Notes: generated by a model from the sequence alone, not told the origin. A stretch of DNA of 64,000 bases from Pseudomonas leptonychotis (GCF_004920405.1 NZ_RFLV01000001.1:744001-808000), one strand, 5' to 3'; shown: positions 15,714 through 26,113, counted from the first letter of the stretch. Numbers and translations: made by a program.

Positions 15714-16657
15714 CGAAGCTTCTCGGCAATGCGCATCACCGCACTGCGCGACCGCGGATTGGCCGCAAGCTCAGCCTCAGAGGCGAACACGGGCTTACCC
15801 ATCAACTTCAAGCGCGGCTCAAAGGCCTGCGGAATAATCGGCAGATCACGCGGCAGCGTGTCCCTTTCACCCTTGGCATGCTTGCGCATAAAGAGTTTGA
15901 CGATACGGTCTTCCAGCGAATGGAAGCTGATTACCACCAGACGACCACCCACCTCTAGGCTTTCCAAGGCGGCGTCGAGCCCGCTCTCCAGATCACCTAA
16001 TTCGTTATTGATATAAATGCGCAGCCCTTGAAAGGCGCGCGTTGCCGGATTCTTACCTTTTTCCCAGGCCGGATTGGCCACGGTCAGCACCTGAGCCAGG
16101 TCGGCGGTGCGGGTAAACGGCTGCTCAGCACGACGCAGCACGACAGCCCGCGCCATACGCTTAGCGAAACGCTCTTCACCGTACTCTTTGAGCACGCGGG
16201 CAATTTCTTCTTCCGCTGCATGGGCGATAAATTCAGCGGCGCTGACACCCGCATCCGGGTTCATGCGCATATCCAGCGGGCCATCGTGCATAAAGCTGAA
16301 GCCGCGCTCAGCATCATCCAGCTGCGGCGAAGACACGCCGAGATCGAGCAGAATGCCGCTGACTTTGCCGCCCAGATCACGCTGCGCCAGCTCATCACCC
16401 AGCTCAGCAAAGCTGCGTTGTACAACGACAAAGCGGCCGTCTTCGGCCGCTAGCGCATTTCCCGTCGCAATTGCCAGGGGATCTTTATCGAACCCTAGCA
16501 AGCGGCCGTCTGGCCCAAGCTTTTCCAGGATCAACCGACTATGCCCCCCGCGCCCGAAGGTGCCATCCAAATAACAACCATCGGCGCGCACAGCCAGCCC
16601 TTCGACAGCCTCGTCGAGTAGCACAGTAATATGGCGGAAGTTGCTGGTTATGGTCAC
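15710..16657 (-). CDS. rsmH: 16S rRNA (cytosine(1402)-N(4))-methyltransferase
   Basis: 315 residues. The S-adenosylmethionine site is visible as [16 protein letters not shown] near the N-terminus, and the family segments [11 protein letters not shown] and [12 protein letters not shown] follow. RsmH (MraW) N4-methylates C1402 of 16S rRNA; RsmI, encoded about 1.2 kb away at 17818-18690, adds the 2'-O-methyl to the same base. It is the second gene of the dcw operon and overlaps both mraZ and ftsL by 4 bases. Confidence 0.97.
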
Positions 16658-17109
16658 AGGATCAGATCACGTAGGTCGTCGGATAGAGCGCCCGGTTGCT
16701 TGATCGCGGCCAAATCGGCATCGGCCACAGCATTCCAGGCATCTTCATCCCACAATTGAAATTTATTGAGCTGACCAACCAACATCGCGCGCTTGTCTAA
16801 CTTGGCGTATTCGCGCAGACGCGGCGGAACCAGGAAACGACCACTGGCATCCAGCTCAAGGTCAACAGCATTGCCAATCAGCAAGCGCTGCAAACGACGG
16901 TTTTCTTCACGAAAGGAGGCGAGCTCGCGGAGTTTGGCTTCAATCAGCTCCCACTCGGACAGGGGATAGACACAGAGGCAAGGGTCAATAGCATCAATCG
17001 TGACGATCAGCTGGCCAGCGGCACGCGACACAAGCTCATCCCGATACCGACTTGGCATCGCGAGTCGCCCTTTGGCGTCGAGACTGATGGCGTTTGCTCC
17101 GCGAAACAC
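16654..17109 (-). CDS. mraZ: Transcriptional regulator MraZ
   Basis: 151 residues with two AbrB/SpoVT-type repeats; the conserved starts are [17 protein letters not shown] (about 10-26) and [17 protein letters not shown] in the second half. MraZ is a ring-forming DNA-binding protein that represses its own dcw promoter in E. coli by binding spaced repeats. It heads the operon here, with three matching AAGTGG boxes 45-70 bases upstream, so autoregulation is a reasonable inference. The start codon lies 4 bases inside a short A/T-rich, GGGGAAG-containing ribosome site. Confidence 0.97.
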   Translation of the reverse strand: MFRGANAISLDAKGRLAMPSRYRDELVSRAAGQLIVTIDAIDPCLCVYPLSEWELIEAKLRELASFREENRRLQRLLIGNAVDLELDASGRFLVPPRLREYAKLDKRAMLVGQLNKFQLWDEDAWNAVADADLAAIKQPGALSDDLRDLIL

Positions 17110-17153
17110 GATTGCGCTTCCCCTTTTTTATTAGCTATCCGTGCCTAAAAAAC

Positions 17154-17179
17154 CCACTTCGTGCCACTTCTTACCACTT
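17154..17179 (-). promoter_or_regulatory. MraZ operator: three AAGTGG boxes at 10-base spacing
   Basis: Read on the minus strand, AAGTGG occurs at 17179-17174, 17169-17164 and 17159-17154, each start exactly 10 bases from the next. The last copy extends to AAGTGGG. MraZ boxes known from other bacteria are short TGGG-like repeats with a 10-base period, so one helical turn separates each. The array begins at the predicted transcription start and lies in the 5' leader of mraZ. Regulation is inferred from this match; the boxes themselves are directly visible. Confidence 0.8.
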
Positions 17180-17185
17180 GCGCAC

Positions 17186-17214
17186 ACTATAGGAACGCAC
17201 GCCCCCACCGTCAA
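17186..17214 (-). promoter_or_regulatory. Sigma-70-like promoter of the dcw operon
   Basis: On the minus strand TTGACG (17214-17209) and TATAGT (17191-17186) are separated by exactly 17 bases, a near-consensus promoter. Initiation would fall at about 17180, next to the first MraZ box, leaving a leader of about 70 bases before mraZ. Confidence 0.8.
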
Positions 17215-17421
17215 GGCGCGCTTGGCGGGAAAAACCCTTATAGAACGGCGATTTAGCGAACTTTGAGAGAGGCAAAACGGAGAAACAACACGAAGAAGCA
17301 GGCACAAAAATGAGCTTATGCAGCGCGTTGAACCACGAAGTTAAAGTAGTTTGTTAAGAGTAAGATTTTTTCGGTCTTAGAAAGGAGGCGAAACAGTGAA
17401 GCGGATAAATGAGGAAGGTGG

Positions 17422-17776
17422 AGAGTCGATCTGTAAGCCGGGTTCTGTCGAGGACAGTCATTCCTCTACGACGTACATCACTGCACGCCTTTAGCAACCT
17501 ACCCGGTTCCAGCGCGGGCCACGCCAATGGAACCCTATTTGGTCTTGCTCCGAGTGGGGTTTGCCTAGCCACGAACTGTTACCAGTCGCGCGGTGCGCTC
17601 TTACCGCACCTTTTCACCCTTACCGGCACCGAAGTGCTTAGGCGGTTATTTTCTGTGGCACTTTCCGTAGGCTCACGCCTCCCAGGCGTTACCTGGCACT
17701 CCGCCCTATGGAGCCCGGACTTTCCTCCCCCGCATTTCGCAGAACGAAACACGGCAGCGACTGTCCGATCGACTCT
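17422..17776 (-). ncRNA. rnpB: RNase P RNA (bacterial class A)
   Basis: The minus strand opens AGAGTCGATCGGACAGTCGC and ends with CAGAACCCGGCTTACAGATC plus a GACTCTC that pairs with the 5' end (helix P1). Internal class A hallmarks are GGAGGAAAGTCCGGGCTCC-like sequence near the 5' end and the AACCGGGTAGG/GCTAAAGGC region towards the 3' end. The product is the catalytic RNA that matures tRNA 5' ends. Ends are estimated from P1 pairing. It lies between rsmI and mraZ on the same strand. I found no convincing T-tract terminator after it. Confidence 0.95.
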
Positions 17777-17786
17777 CCGCGGGCAA

Positions 17787-17814
17787 GGTTAACGGCACGC
17801 GCCCCATAGGACAA
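17787..17814 (-). promoter_or_regulatory. Possible rnpB promoter
   Basis: On the minus strand TTGTCC (17814-17809) and TTAACC (17792-17787) are 16 bases apart, with the RNA 5' end about 10 bases beyond and a GC-rich discriminator between them, as is common for stable RNA genes. The match is moderate. Confidence 0.45.
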
Positions 17815-17817
17815 GGT

Positions 17818-18690
17818 TTAAACGTCTTTCTGCTGCTCCAGGGCCACCTGATAGAGCAAGTTTTTGCGCACCCCAGTTATCTCCGCCGCCAGTGCTGCCG
17901 CGCGTTTGAGCGGCATTTCCGCCAGTAACAGATTGAGCACGCGCACGGCCTCGGCACTGACAGCATCCTCACCCTCCGGCGCCTGCCACCCCGCCACCAG
18001 CACCACACATTCGCCGCGCTGCTGGTTACTGTCCGAAGCTACCCAAGCCGCCAGCTCGGCCAGCGGCATGCCTTTGAGCGTCTCGAAGGTTTTGGTCAGC
18101 TCGCGCGCCAGCAGCGCAGGACGCTCATCACCAAACACCGCCTGCATATCCTGCAGACACTCGAGAATGCGGTGCGGCGCCTCATAGAAGATCAGCGTGC
18201 GCGGCTCTTCCTTTACCTGCTCAAGTCGCGCGCGACGCCCAGCTGACTTGGCTGGCAGGAAACCTTCAAAAATAAAACGATCCGACGGTAAGCCCGCAGC
18301 AGAGAGCGCAGCAATCAGTGCACAAGCGCCCGGCACTGGCACCACCGCAATGCCGGCTGCACGCGCCTGACGCACCAGGTGATAGCCGGGATCCGAAATC
18401 AGCGGCGTACCGGCATCGGATATCAGCGCCACATCGTCACCCGCCAACATACGCGCTAAAAAACGCCCACCCTGATCGCGCTCATTGTGCTCGTGACAAG
18501 CAGTTAAGGGCGTACCAATACCGAAGTGCTGCATCAGCCGAGCCGAATGGCGGGTGTCTTCTGCGGCAATCAGGGCCACATTGCGCAGGATGGTTAGCGC
18601 TCGCGCACTGATGTCATCCAGATTGCCAATAGGTGTAGCAACCACATAAAGACTGCCCAAAGGCGCATTTGCAGCAGCGGAAGTGGTCAC
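17818..18690 (-). CDS. rsmI: 16S rRNA (cytidine(1402)-2'-O)-methyltransferase
   Basis: 290 residues of the tetrapyrrole-methylase fold used by RsmI. Key pieces are [17 protein letters not shown] near the N-terminus, the [17 protein letters not shown] loop, and the [13 protein letters not shown] segment, with IFYEAPHR further on. The enzyme 2'-O-methylates C1402 of 16S rRNA using S-adenosylmethionine, complementing RsmH. It is divergent from lpoA across a 125-base gap, and its stop lies directly upstream of the proposed rnpB promoter. Confidence 0.96.
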   Translation of the reverse strand: MTTSAAANAPLGSLYVVATPIGNLDDISARALTILRNVALIAAEDTRHSARLMQHFGIGTPLTACHEHNERDQGGRFLARMLAGDDVALISDAGTPLISDPGYHLVRQARAAGIAVVPVPGACALIAALSAAGLPSDRFIFEGFLPAKSAGRRARLEQVKEEPRTLIFYEAPHRILECLQDMQAVFGDERPALLARELTKTFETLKGMPLAELAAWVASDSNQQRGECVVLVAGWQAPEGEDAVSAEAVRVLNLLLAEMPLKRAAALAAEITGVRKNLLYQVALEQQKDV

Positions 18691-18815
18691 AGCACAGCCT
18701 CTTTAAATCAGCAAAGCGGGCATTGTAGCCCGTTTCCAACCTTCGACATCGCGTCACCCGGCGGGCTTGGGTACAATTCGACGCTCAATTTGATCAAGTA
18801 TCAGGAACGCCCCAC

Positions 18816-20639
18816 ATGCCCACCCGCCTGATCGCCCAACTGCGCCCCCTTTCTATCCTCTGCCTTGCCGGCCTGATCGCAGCCTGCGCCAGCCAGCCCT
18901 CCTCAACTCTGGGCGAGTTGCCGCGCACGCCGCAAGCCAGCATCGAACAGCTGCTGCAGCAAGCAGCGCAAAGCCCAGCCGAGCAGGCCGCGCCACTGCG
19001 CTTGTCGGCCGCCAACCTGGCCTATACCCAAAAAGACTTCGCTCGCGCCAGCAGCATTCTTGAGCAGGTCCAGCTGGAAAGCCTGAAACCGGCCCAGCAA
19101 ATCTACGCAAGCACCCTGCGCGCAGAGCTAGATATGGGCCGCAACAAGCCCAAAGCGGCCCTGCAAGCCCTGAATCACCCGAGCATGGAGCGCCTCGGCG
19201 AGTTGCCGGTTGAACAGCAGGTACGCAGCCAGCTGGTGCGGGCCAATGCCCTGCAAGCCACCGGGCAGACCCTGGCCGCCGCCCGCGAACGCGTCTTTAT
19301 TGCGCCACTGCTCAACGGCGCCAGCGCCACCCATAACCAAGAAGCCATCTGGGACTTGGTTTCGAGCCTACCTATGGGCGAGCTACACGCAAGCGGTGAC
19401 GCTGACCTTGATGGCTGGCTGGAGCTGGCTCGCGTATCCAAGAGCGCCGGCACATTGGAACAACAGCAAACAGCGATCGACACCTGGCTCGCCGCCAACC
19501 CACAACACCCCGCCGCCCAGCAATTACCGCAAGCGCTGGCCGAACTGCAGAAATTATCCACTCAACCGCTGAACGAGATTGCCCTGCTATTGCCATTGGA
19601 CGGCCAGTTAGCCAGCGTGGCTCGTGCTCTGCGTGATGGATTCCTGGCGGCCCACTATCAAGCGCAGCAAGCGGGGCAAAATCCGCCCAACATTCAGGTC
19701 TTTGACAGCTCACGCATCGGCTCCATGGACGCTTTCTACGCTCAAGCACAGGCGGCCGGCGTGCAATTGGTGATTGGCCCCCTGGAGAAGAACCTGGTCA
19801 GCCAACTGAGCAGCCGTGAACAGCTCCCCATCACGACGCTCGCACTCAACTACAGCGAAAACAGCCAAGAAGGCCCAGCACAACTGTTCCAATTCGGCCT
19901 AGCCGCCGAAGATGAAGCACGTGAAGTTGCTCGCCGTGCCTGGGCTGACGGCATGCGTCGTGCCGTTGCACTGGTACCCGCCGGCGAGTGGGGCGATCGC
20001 GTGCTCGCCGCCTTCCGCCAGGACTGGCAAGCCCAGGGCGGCACACTGATCGCCGCCGAACATGTCGACCAACCCGTTGAGCTCGCGCAACAAATCGCCG
20101 ACCTATTCCAGCTGCGCCAAAGCGAAGCGCGCAGCAAGCGCCTGCAAAACACCCTGGGCAGCTCAGTGGCTGCCGCGCCGTCGCGCCGTCGTGACGTTGA
20201 CTTCATCTTCTTGGCCGCTACACCGCAACAAGCCCAGCAGATCAAGCCGACCCTGGCCTTTCAGTACGCTGGTGATGTCCCGGTGTACGCCACTTCGCAC
20301 CTGTTTACCGGTACGTACAACCAGGCGCAGTACATCGACCTCAACGGCATCATGTTCTGCGAAACACCTTGGTTGTTAAACGTCAACGACCCACTGCGCC
20401 AGCAGGCCACCACGCAATGGCCGCAAGCCGCCGGCAGCCTCGGGCGCCTTTACGCGATGGGCGCAGATGCCTACCAACTGGCCCCGCGCCTGAACCAACT
20501 GAAAGCGCTGCCCGACACTCGCCTGCAAGGCCTGTCAGGCACGCTCAGCATGAACCCCATGCAGCGTATCGAGCGGCAATTGCCCTGGGCTGAATTCCGT
20601 GACGGCCAGGTCCAACCACTACCCGACAGTATCAATTGA
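18816..20639 (+). CDS. lpoA: Penicillin-binding protein activator LpoA-like lipoprotein
   Basis: 607 residues. A lipoprotein signal ends in GLIAAC with the lipid-attachment Cys at 24. The N-terminal half is helical and TPR-like; the C-terminal half (from about IALLLPLDGQLASVARALRDGF) has the periplasmic binding-protein fold of LppC/LpoA. In E. coli LpoA is an outer-membrane lipoprotein that reaches through the periplasm to activate PBP1A; the same role is inferred here. The 3' end overlaps yraN by 4 bases, and the order rsmI / lpoA-yraN-gmhA-BON gene is the one seen in many gammaproteobacteria. Confidence 0.92.
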   Translation: MPTRLIAQLRPLSILCLAGLIAACASQPSSTLGELPRTPQASIEQLLQQAAQSPAEQAAPLRLSAANLAYTQKDFARASSILEQVQLESLKPAQQIYASTLRAELDMGRNKPKAALQALNHPSMERLGELPVEQQVRSQLVRANALQATGQTLAAARERVFIAPLLNGASATHNQEAIWDLVSSLPMGELHASGDADLDGWLELARVSKSAGTLEQQQTAIDTWLAANPQHPAAQQLPQALAELQKLSTQPLNEIALLLPLDGQLASVARALRDGFLAAHYQAQQAGQNPPNIQVFDSSRIGSMDAFYAQAQAAGVQLVIGPLEKNLVSQLSSREQLPITTLALNYSENSQEGPAQLFQFGLAAEDEAREVARRAWADGMRRAVALVPAGEWGDRVLAAFRQDWQAQGGTLIAAEHVDQPVELAQQIADLFQLRQSEARSKRLQNTLGSSVAAAPSRRRDVDFIFLAATPQQAQQIKPTLAFQYAGDVPVYATSHLFTGTYNQAQYIDLNGIMFCETPWLLNVNDPLRQQATTQWPQAAGSLGRLYAMGADAYQLAPRLNQLKALPDTRLQGLSGTLSMNPMQRIERQLPWAEFRDGQVQPLPDSIN

Positions 20640-21010
20640 CCGAGCGCATCAGCACCCAACAACGCGGCGATGCTGCCGAAGCGTTGGCGCGGCAGCATCT
20701 CGAACAGCAAGGCCTGCACCTGCTGGCACAGAACTGGCGCTGCCGCCTCGGCGAGCTCGATCTGGTCATGCTCGATGCCGATACAGTAGTATTCGTAGAA
20801 GTTCGCTATAGGCGCCATAGCGCCTGGGGCGGTGCAGCGGAAAGTGTAGATGCACGTAAACGTGAGAAACTCAGCCGCGCCGCTCAGCACTTCCTGCAAC
20901 AAGAATCACGCTGGGCCAAGTACCCATGCCGCTTTGATGTGATTGCCATAACCGCCGACAGCCAAGCCCCCGCGCAACTGGACTGGATTCAAAACGCCTT
21001 TGATACCTGA
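20636..21010 (+). CDS. yraN: YraN family protein (UPF0102)
   Basis: 124 residues from a TTG start that overlaps the lpoA stop. The sequence GDAAEALARQHLEQQG followed by NWRCRLGELDLVMLDADTVVFVEVRYR has the endonuclease-like core of UPF0102: a GE-D-(E)VKxR-like arrangement, here with VRYR. A nuclease role is suggested for this fold but the cellular function is not established. It sits between lpoA and gmhA as in relatives. TTG use makes the exact start somewhat uncertain. Confidence 0.88.
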   Translation: MTERISTQQRGDAAEALARQHLEQQGLHLLAQNWRCRLGELDLVMLDADTVVFVEVRYRRHSAWGGAAESVDARKREKLSRAAQHFLQQESRWAKYPCRFDVIAITADSQAPAQLDWIQNAFDT

Positions 21011-22164
<1,154 letters not shown>

Positions 22165-22209
22165 CCCGGAAAAGCTCAAAAGCAGCTAGCTACCCGAATG
22201 ACAGACAAC

Positions 22210-22237
22210 AAAAAGGCGATCCTCGGATCGCCTTTTT
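22210..22237. terminator. Bidirectional rho-independent terminator
   Basis: The stem GGCGATCC/GGATCGCC (22215-22222 and 22225-22232) has five A on the left and five T on the right, so it can end transcripts from both sides. It serves the convergent BON gene and sspB, whose stop codon lies just after it. Confidence 0.92.
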
Positions 22238-22239
22238 GT

Positions 22240-22653
22240 TTATTTGACCACTTTCAAACTGGGCCTACCACTCGGGCGTGGAGGCTCGTCATCAGGCGGG
22301 CTCTGCTCATCCGGATCTTCGATCTCGTCACCATCGAGCATCGACGATTCCGCCTCAAATACCATGCCTTGTCCATTCTCCCGCGCATAGATCGCCAACA
22401 CGGCAGCTGCGGGGATATACAAGCTTTGTGGAACCCCGGCAAAGCGCCCCTCAAAGCTGACCGCCTCGTTGTCCATATGCAGATGCCGCACCGCCGTCGG
22501 CGAAACGTTCAGAACAATTTGCCCATCACTGGCAAACCCGGTAGGTACCTGCACACCGGCGAACTCGGCATTAACCAGCAAGTGCGGGGTGCAGTCGTTG
22601 TCCACGATCCACTCATAGAGGGCTCGAACCAGATAAGGACGACTCGACTTCAT
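22240..22653 (-). CDS. sspB: ClpXP adaptor SspB
   Basis: 137 residues from the ATG at 22653; a GTG one codon earlier is also possible, but the GAGGAGG ribosome site is better spaced for the ATG. The start MKSSRPYLVRALYEWIVDN, the VNAEFAGVQVP segment and the VSPTAVRHL/FEGRFAGV core are typical of SspB. It delivers ssrA-tagged proteins to ClpXP. The acidic, flexible tail ends in the basic PSLKVVK, which in the family is the ClpX-docking peptide. It follows sspA by 15 bases. Confidence 0.95.
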   Translation of the reverse strand: MKSSRPYLVRALYEWIVDNDCTPHLLVNAEFAGVQVPTGFASDGQIVLNVSPTAVRHLHMDNEAVSFEGRFAGVPQSLYIPAAAVLAIYARENGQGMVFEAESSMLDGDEIEDPDEQSPPDDEPPRPSGRPSLKVVK

Positions 22654-22668
22654 CACGACCTCCTCGGA

Positions 22669-23286
22669 TTAACGCATATCACGTTCAACAGGCGACAAAC
22701 TGGCCTGGAACGCTTCACGTGCAAACTGACGATCCATGTAGTCCAGCAACGGCTTAGCCGGCTTTGGCAACTCTATCCCCAGAATCGGTAAACGCCAAAG
22801 AATCGGCAGCAGGCAGCAGTCCACCAGACTCAATTCCTCACTGAGGAAATACGGCTTATCGGCAAATAGCGGCGAAACGCCCGTAAGGCTCTCGCGCAGC
22901 TCTTTGCGCGCCACCACACGGGCTGGCTCTTTGCTACGCGGATCTAGAATCAGATCTACCTGCGCGCACCAGTCACGCTGGATGCGGTGAATCAGCAGAC
23001 GACTATTGGCACGCGCCACCGGATAGACCGGCAACAGCGGCGGATGCGGGTAACGCTCATCCAGGTATTCCATCACCACAGTTGACTCATACAGAGCCAA
23101 ATCGCGATCCACCAATGTCGGCAGGCTGGCGTAGGGGTTAACCTCCAGCAGCTTGGCCGGATAACGGCCTTTTTCGACACTGATGATCTCGGCGCTGACA
23201 CCCTTCTCGGCGAGCACAATACGTACGCGGTGGGAATAGTGGTCGGCGGGGTCGGAGTAACAGGCCAACCGATTGGTCACGCCCAT
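22669..23286 (-). CDS. sspA: Stringent starvation protein A (GST-fold RNA polymerase-binding regulator)
   Basis: 205 residues with an N-terminal thioredoxin-like half ([24 protein letters not shown]) and a helical GST C-terminal half. The [20 protein letters not shown] segment is characteristic, as is the PHPPLLP motif. SspA binds RNA polymerase during starvation and influences virulence genes in several proteobacteria. It forms an operon with sspB, downstream of petABC and rplM-rpsI on the same strand but separated from petC by a strong hairpin. Confidence 0.94.
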   Translation of the reverse strand: MGVTNRLACYSDPADHYSHRVRIVLAEKGVSAEIISVEKGRYPAKLLEVNPYASLPTLVDRDLALYESTVVMEYLDERYPHPPLLPVYPVARANSRLLIHRIQRDWCAQVDLILDPRSKEPARVVARKELRESLTGVSPLFADKPYFLSEELSLVDCCLLPILWRLPILGIELPKPAKPLLDYMDRQFAREAFQASLSPVERDMR

Positions 23287-23325
23287 GGCGGTCCTCCTCG
23301 CTTATAAAGTTATGTGAAGCAGAAA

Positions 23326-23355
23326 GACCTGCGCGCCCAGAGGGGCGCGCAGGTC
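23326..23355 (-). terminator. Terminator-like hairpin after petC
   Basis: A perfect 13-base stem GACCTGCGCGCCC / GGGCGCGCAGGTC (23326-23338 and 23343-23355) with a 4-base loop lies between petC and sspA. On the minus strand it is followed only by TTTCTGCTT, a weak T tract, so partial read-through into sspA is possible. Confidence 0.7.
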
Positions 23356-23375
23356 AACAGCGGAGATGCAAAGAA

Positions 23376-24155
23376 TTAATGCACGTCCTTCCAGTATTCA
23401 CGCTTGAGCAGATAGGCGAATACAAAGAAGAAGGCAAGATACAGCAGAACGTAGGTGCCGATGCGCTGACTTTTCAATTTAACCGGATTGGCCGAGTACG
23501 CCAGGAAGGTCACCAAGTTCTGGATCTTCTCGTCGAACTCTTCAGCACTCAATTGACCCGTCTTAGGCTCAACCACCAGCTGATCACACGCTTCATGCGT
23601 GATCGGCGTACCGGTCAGCGGATCAAACAGCTTCTTGCCGTCTTCAACCACCTGCACCTGCTTACAACCGATGTACTGACGCCCCTGCAGGCCGACCAAC
23701 ACGTTCGGCATACCCACATTCGGGAAGACCTTGTTATTGGCCCCCAATGGACGCGCGGTATCTTCATAGAAGGTACGCAAGTAGGTGTACAGCCAGTCAT
23801 TACCTCGCACACGGGCCACCAACGTTAGGTCAGGCGGAGCTGCACCGAACCAGTTTTTAGCGTCGGCCGGCTGCATGCCGATTTTCATGTGCTCGCCAAT
23901 CTTGGCGTCGTTGAACACCAGATTGTCCAGCATGACGTCATGGGGGATACCCAAGTCATCCGCCACCCGCTCATAGCGCTGAAACTTGGCGCTATGGCAG
24001 CCCATGCAGTAGTTGGCGAACGTACGCGCACCATCCTGCATGGCTGCTTTATCGGTCAGGTCGATGTCCACTTTATCCAAGTGAACACCGGCACCGCTGG
24101 CAAACGCGAAGGCTGGCAACGCAGCCATAACAAACGCAGCAAATAGCTTTTTCAT
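23376..24155 (-). CDS. petC: Ubiquinol-cytochrome c reductase, cytochrome c1 subunit
   Basis: 259 residues from the ATG at 24155, which overlaps the petB stop (TGATG). A longer open frame runs to 24353 but lies inside petB. The signal peptide MKKLFAAFVMAALPAFAFA is followed by the haem motif C50-M-G-C-H54. A C-terminal membrane anchor (YVLLYLAFFFVFAYLL) ends in KREYWKDVH. The protein is the periplasmic haem c subunit passing electrons from the Rieske protein to soluble cytochrome c. An axial Met candidate lies in the central region. Confidence 0.97.
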   Translation of the reverse strand: MKKLFAAFVMAALPAFAFASGAGVHLDKVDIDLTDKAAMQDGARTFANYCMGCHSAKFQRYERVADDLGIPHDVMLDNLVFNDAKIGEHMKIGMQPADAKNWFGAAPPDLTLVARVRGNDWLYTYLRTFYEDTARPLGANNKVFPNVGMPNVLVGLQGRQYIGCKQVQVVEDGKKLFDPLTGTPITHEACDQLVVEPKTGQLSAEEFDEKIQNLVTFLAYSANPVKLKSQRIGTYVLLYLAFFFVFAYLLKREYWKDVH

Positions 24156-25369
24156 CAGCCCGTCACCCTTTCCGGAACCGGTTTGGTTTTTTCCATCCTG
24201 GTGTAGAACGGCATCAGGATGAAGTACGCGAAGTACAGGAAGGTACACACCTGCGACAGCAGCGTACGACCCGGGGTAGGAGCCAGAACCCCCAACACAC
24301 CAAGAATCACGAAGGATACGCAGAACACCAGCAACCAGATCTTGCTCATCCAACCTTTGTAGCGCATGGATTTAACCGGGCTACGATCGAGCCAAGGCAA
24401 GACGAACAACACAGCAATTGCAGCGCCCATGGCAATTACGCCGAGCAGCTTGTCCGGCACCGCACGCAAAATTGCGTAGAACGGCGTGAAGTACCACACC
24501 GGGGCAATGTGCTCTGGGGTCTTAAAGGAGTTAGCGACTTCGAAGTTAGGCTTCTCGAGGAAATAACCACCCATTTCCGGGAAGAAGAAGATCACGAAGC
24601 AGAAGATAAACAGGAACACCACGACACCGACGATGTCTTTCACCGTGTAGTACGGATGGAAAGCGATGCCGTCGAGCGGGATGCCGTTCTCGTCTTTCTT
24701 TTTCTTGATATCAACGCCGTCAGGGTTATTCGAGCCGACTTCATGCAGCGCCAGGATGTGCAGCACCACCAGACCGAGAATAACGATCGGCAGCGCGACA
24801 ACGTGCAAGGCGAAGAAACGGTTCAGGGTAATACCCGAAATCAGGTAGTCACCACGAATCCACTGCGTCAGGTCCGCACCGATCACCGGGATGGCACCGA
24901 ACAGCGAGATGATCACCTGGGCACCCCAGTACGACATCTGCCCCCACGGCAGCAGGTAACCCATAAAGGCCTCAGCCATCAGCATCAGGTAGATCAGCAT
25001 GCCGAAGATCCACACCAGCTCACGTGGCTTCTGGTAAGAGCCGTAGAGCAGACCGCGGAACATATGCAGATAGACCACAACAAAGAACGCCGAAGCACCA
25101 GTGGAATGCATGTAGCGCAAGATCCAGCCGTACTCCACATCACGCATGATGTATTCGACTGAAGCAAAGGCCTCTTCCGCCGACGGCGTATAGCTCATGG
25201 TCAGCCAGACGCCAGTGACGATCTGATTAACCAGCACCAGCAGTGCCAGCGAGCCGAAGAAGTAGAAGAAGTTGAAGTTCTTTGGGGCGTAGTACTTGGA
25301 TAGATGGTCTTCCCACATCTTGGTCGCGGGAAAGCGTGCATCGACCCATTCCATGAATTTACTCATCAT
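24155..25369 (-). CDS. petB: Ubiquinol-cytochrome c reductase, cytochrome b subunit
   Basis: 404 residues, multi-spanning. Cytochrome b holds two b haems and both quinone sites of the bc1 complex. Seen motifs are the first membrane helix near WLTMSYTPS, HSTGASAFFVVVYLHMFRG with haem His residues, GYLLPWGQMSYWGA, the Qo-site sequence PVWYFTPFYAILRAVP, and FFALHVVALP with further haem ligands. The first two codons are both ATG; it overlaps petA by 4 bases and petC by 1. A Lys-rich loop (DIKKKKDENG) follows the fourth helix. Confidence 0.98.
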   Translation of the reverse strand: MMSKFMEWVDARFPATKMWEDHLSKYYAPKNFNFFYFFGSLALLVLVNQIVTGVWLTMSYTPSAEEAFASVEYIMRDVEYGWILRYMHSTGASAFFVVVYLHMFRGLLYGSYQKPRELVWIFGMLIYLMLMAEAFMGYLLPWGQMSYWGAQVIISLFGAIPVIGADLTQWIRGDYLISGITLNRFFALHVVALPIVILGLVVLHILALHEVGSNNPDGVDIKKKKDENGIPLDGIAFHPYYTVKDIVGVVVFLFIFCFVIFFFPEMGGYFLEKPNFEVANSFKTPEHIAPVWYFTPFYAILRAVPDKLLGVIAMGAAIAVLFVLPWLDRSPVKSMRYKGWMSKIWLLVFCVSFVILGVLGVLAPTPGRTLLSQVCTFLYFAYFILMPFYTRMEKTKPVPERVTG

Positions 25370-25959
25370 GCTTGCTCCTGATCCACACCGATGATGATCA
25401 CATCATCCGACTCGTACGTGTGCGGCGGCACCGGCAGGTTCAAGGGCGCAGGCTGGGCCTTGTACACGCGACCAGCGAGGTCATAGCGCGAACCGTGGCA
25501 CGGGCAGAAATAACCCCCGACCCACTCGGCACCCAAATCAGCAGGCGCGACTTCTGGACGGAAGGACGGCGCGCAACCCAAGTGCGTGCACAGCCCTACC
25601 AGCAGCAGCACTTCCGGCTTGATCGAACGGGTTTTCGGATCGACATAGCTCGGCTGCTCGGACGCCTTGGAGTCGAAGTCAGCCAGCTGACCCTCGATTT
25701 TCACCAAGTTGCTGAGAATTTCCTCGGTACGGCGCACGATAAACACCGGCTGCCCCCGCCACTCAGCAACCATCTGCTGACCAGGCTCAATTTTGCTGAC
25801 GTTCACCTTAACGGGTGCTCCGGCAGCTTTAGCCTTGGCACTAGGGAACCAGGACCCCACGAACGGGACCGCGGCACCCACCGCTCCTGCAGCGCCCACC
25901 ACAGAGGTGGCCGCTACCAGAAAGCGACGCCGGCCTGCATTCACGCCGTCATTGCTCAT
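25366..25959 (-). CDS. petA: Ubiquinol-cytochrome c reductase, Rieske iron-sulfur subunit
   Basis: 197 residues. The N-terminus has a twin-arginine motif (RRRFLVAA) followed by a hydrophobic anchor that stays in the membrane. The 2Fe-2S site is complete: C124-T-H126-LGC129 and C152-P-C154-H155. This subunit takes electrons from ubiquinol and swings to cytochrome c1. It is the first gene of petABC, with a candidate promoter and a 5' hairpin upstream. Confidence 0.98.
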   Translation of the reverse strand: MSNDGVNAGRRRFLVAATSVVGAAGAVGAAVPFVGSWFPSAKAKAAGAPVKVNVSKIEPGQQMVAEWRGQPVFIVRRTEEILSNLVKIEGQLADFDSKASEQPSYVDPKTRSIKPEVLLLVGLCTHLGCAPSFRPEVAPADLGAEWVGGYFCPCHGSRYDLAGRVYKAQPAPLNLPVPPHTYESDDVIIIGVDQEQA

Positions 25960-25983
25960 TCAGTCGTCTCCCATCAGCTTTAT

Positions 25984-26028
25984 GGCCTGTTGGTCAGGCC
26001 TATACTTGGTAAAAATCGAGTCGCGCAA
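25984..26028 (-). promoter_or_regulatory. Candidate petABC promoter with 5' leader hairpin
   Basis: On the minus strand TTGCGC (26028-26023) and TATAGG (26004-25999) are 18 bases apart. Immediately downstream, GGCCTG ACCAA CAGGCC (26000-25984) forms a perfect 6-base stem that would sit at the 5' end of the message, about 25 bases before the petA start. The promoter match is moderate; the hairpin is directly visible. Confidence 0.5.
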
Positions 26029-26113
26029 AAAGTTTGCCAAATGGTAAAGAAAACCCCCTCTACTGACAAGGTAATTACCCGTGCAGAGCGGACGTAACCC
26101 CTTACAAATCAGG

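Noticed and set aside
17354..17792. Short frames on both strands across the rnpB region
   Set aside because: The region is RNase P RNA by sequence and pairing, so these frames are incidental.
24156..24353. N-terminal extension of cytochrome c1 by 66 codons
   Set aside because: The extension lies inside petB. The ATG at 24155 begins a clear signal peptide and overlaps the petB stop as expected.
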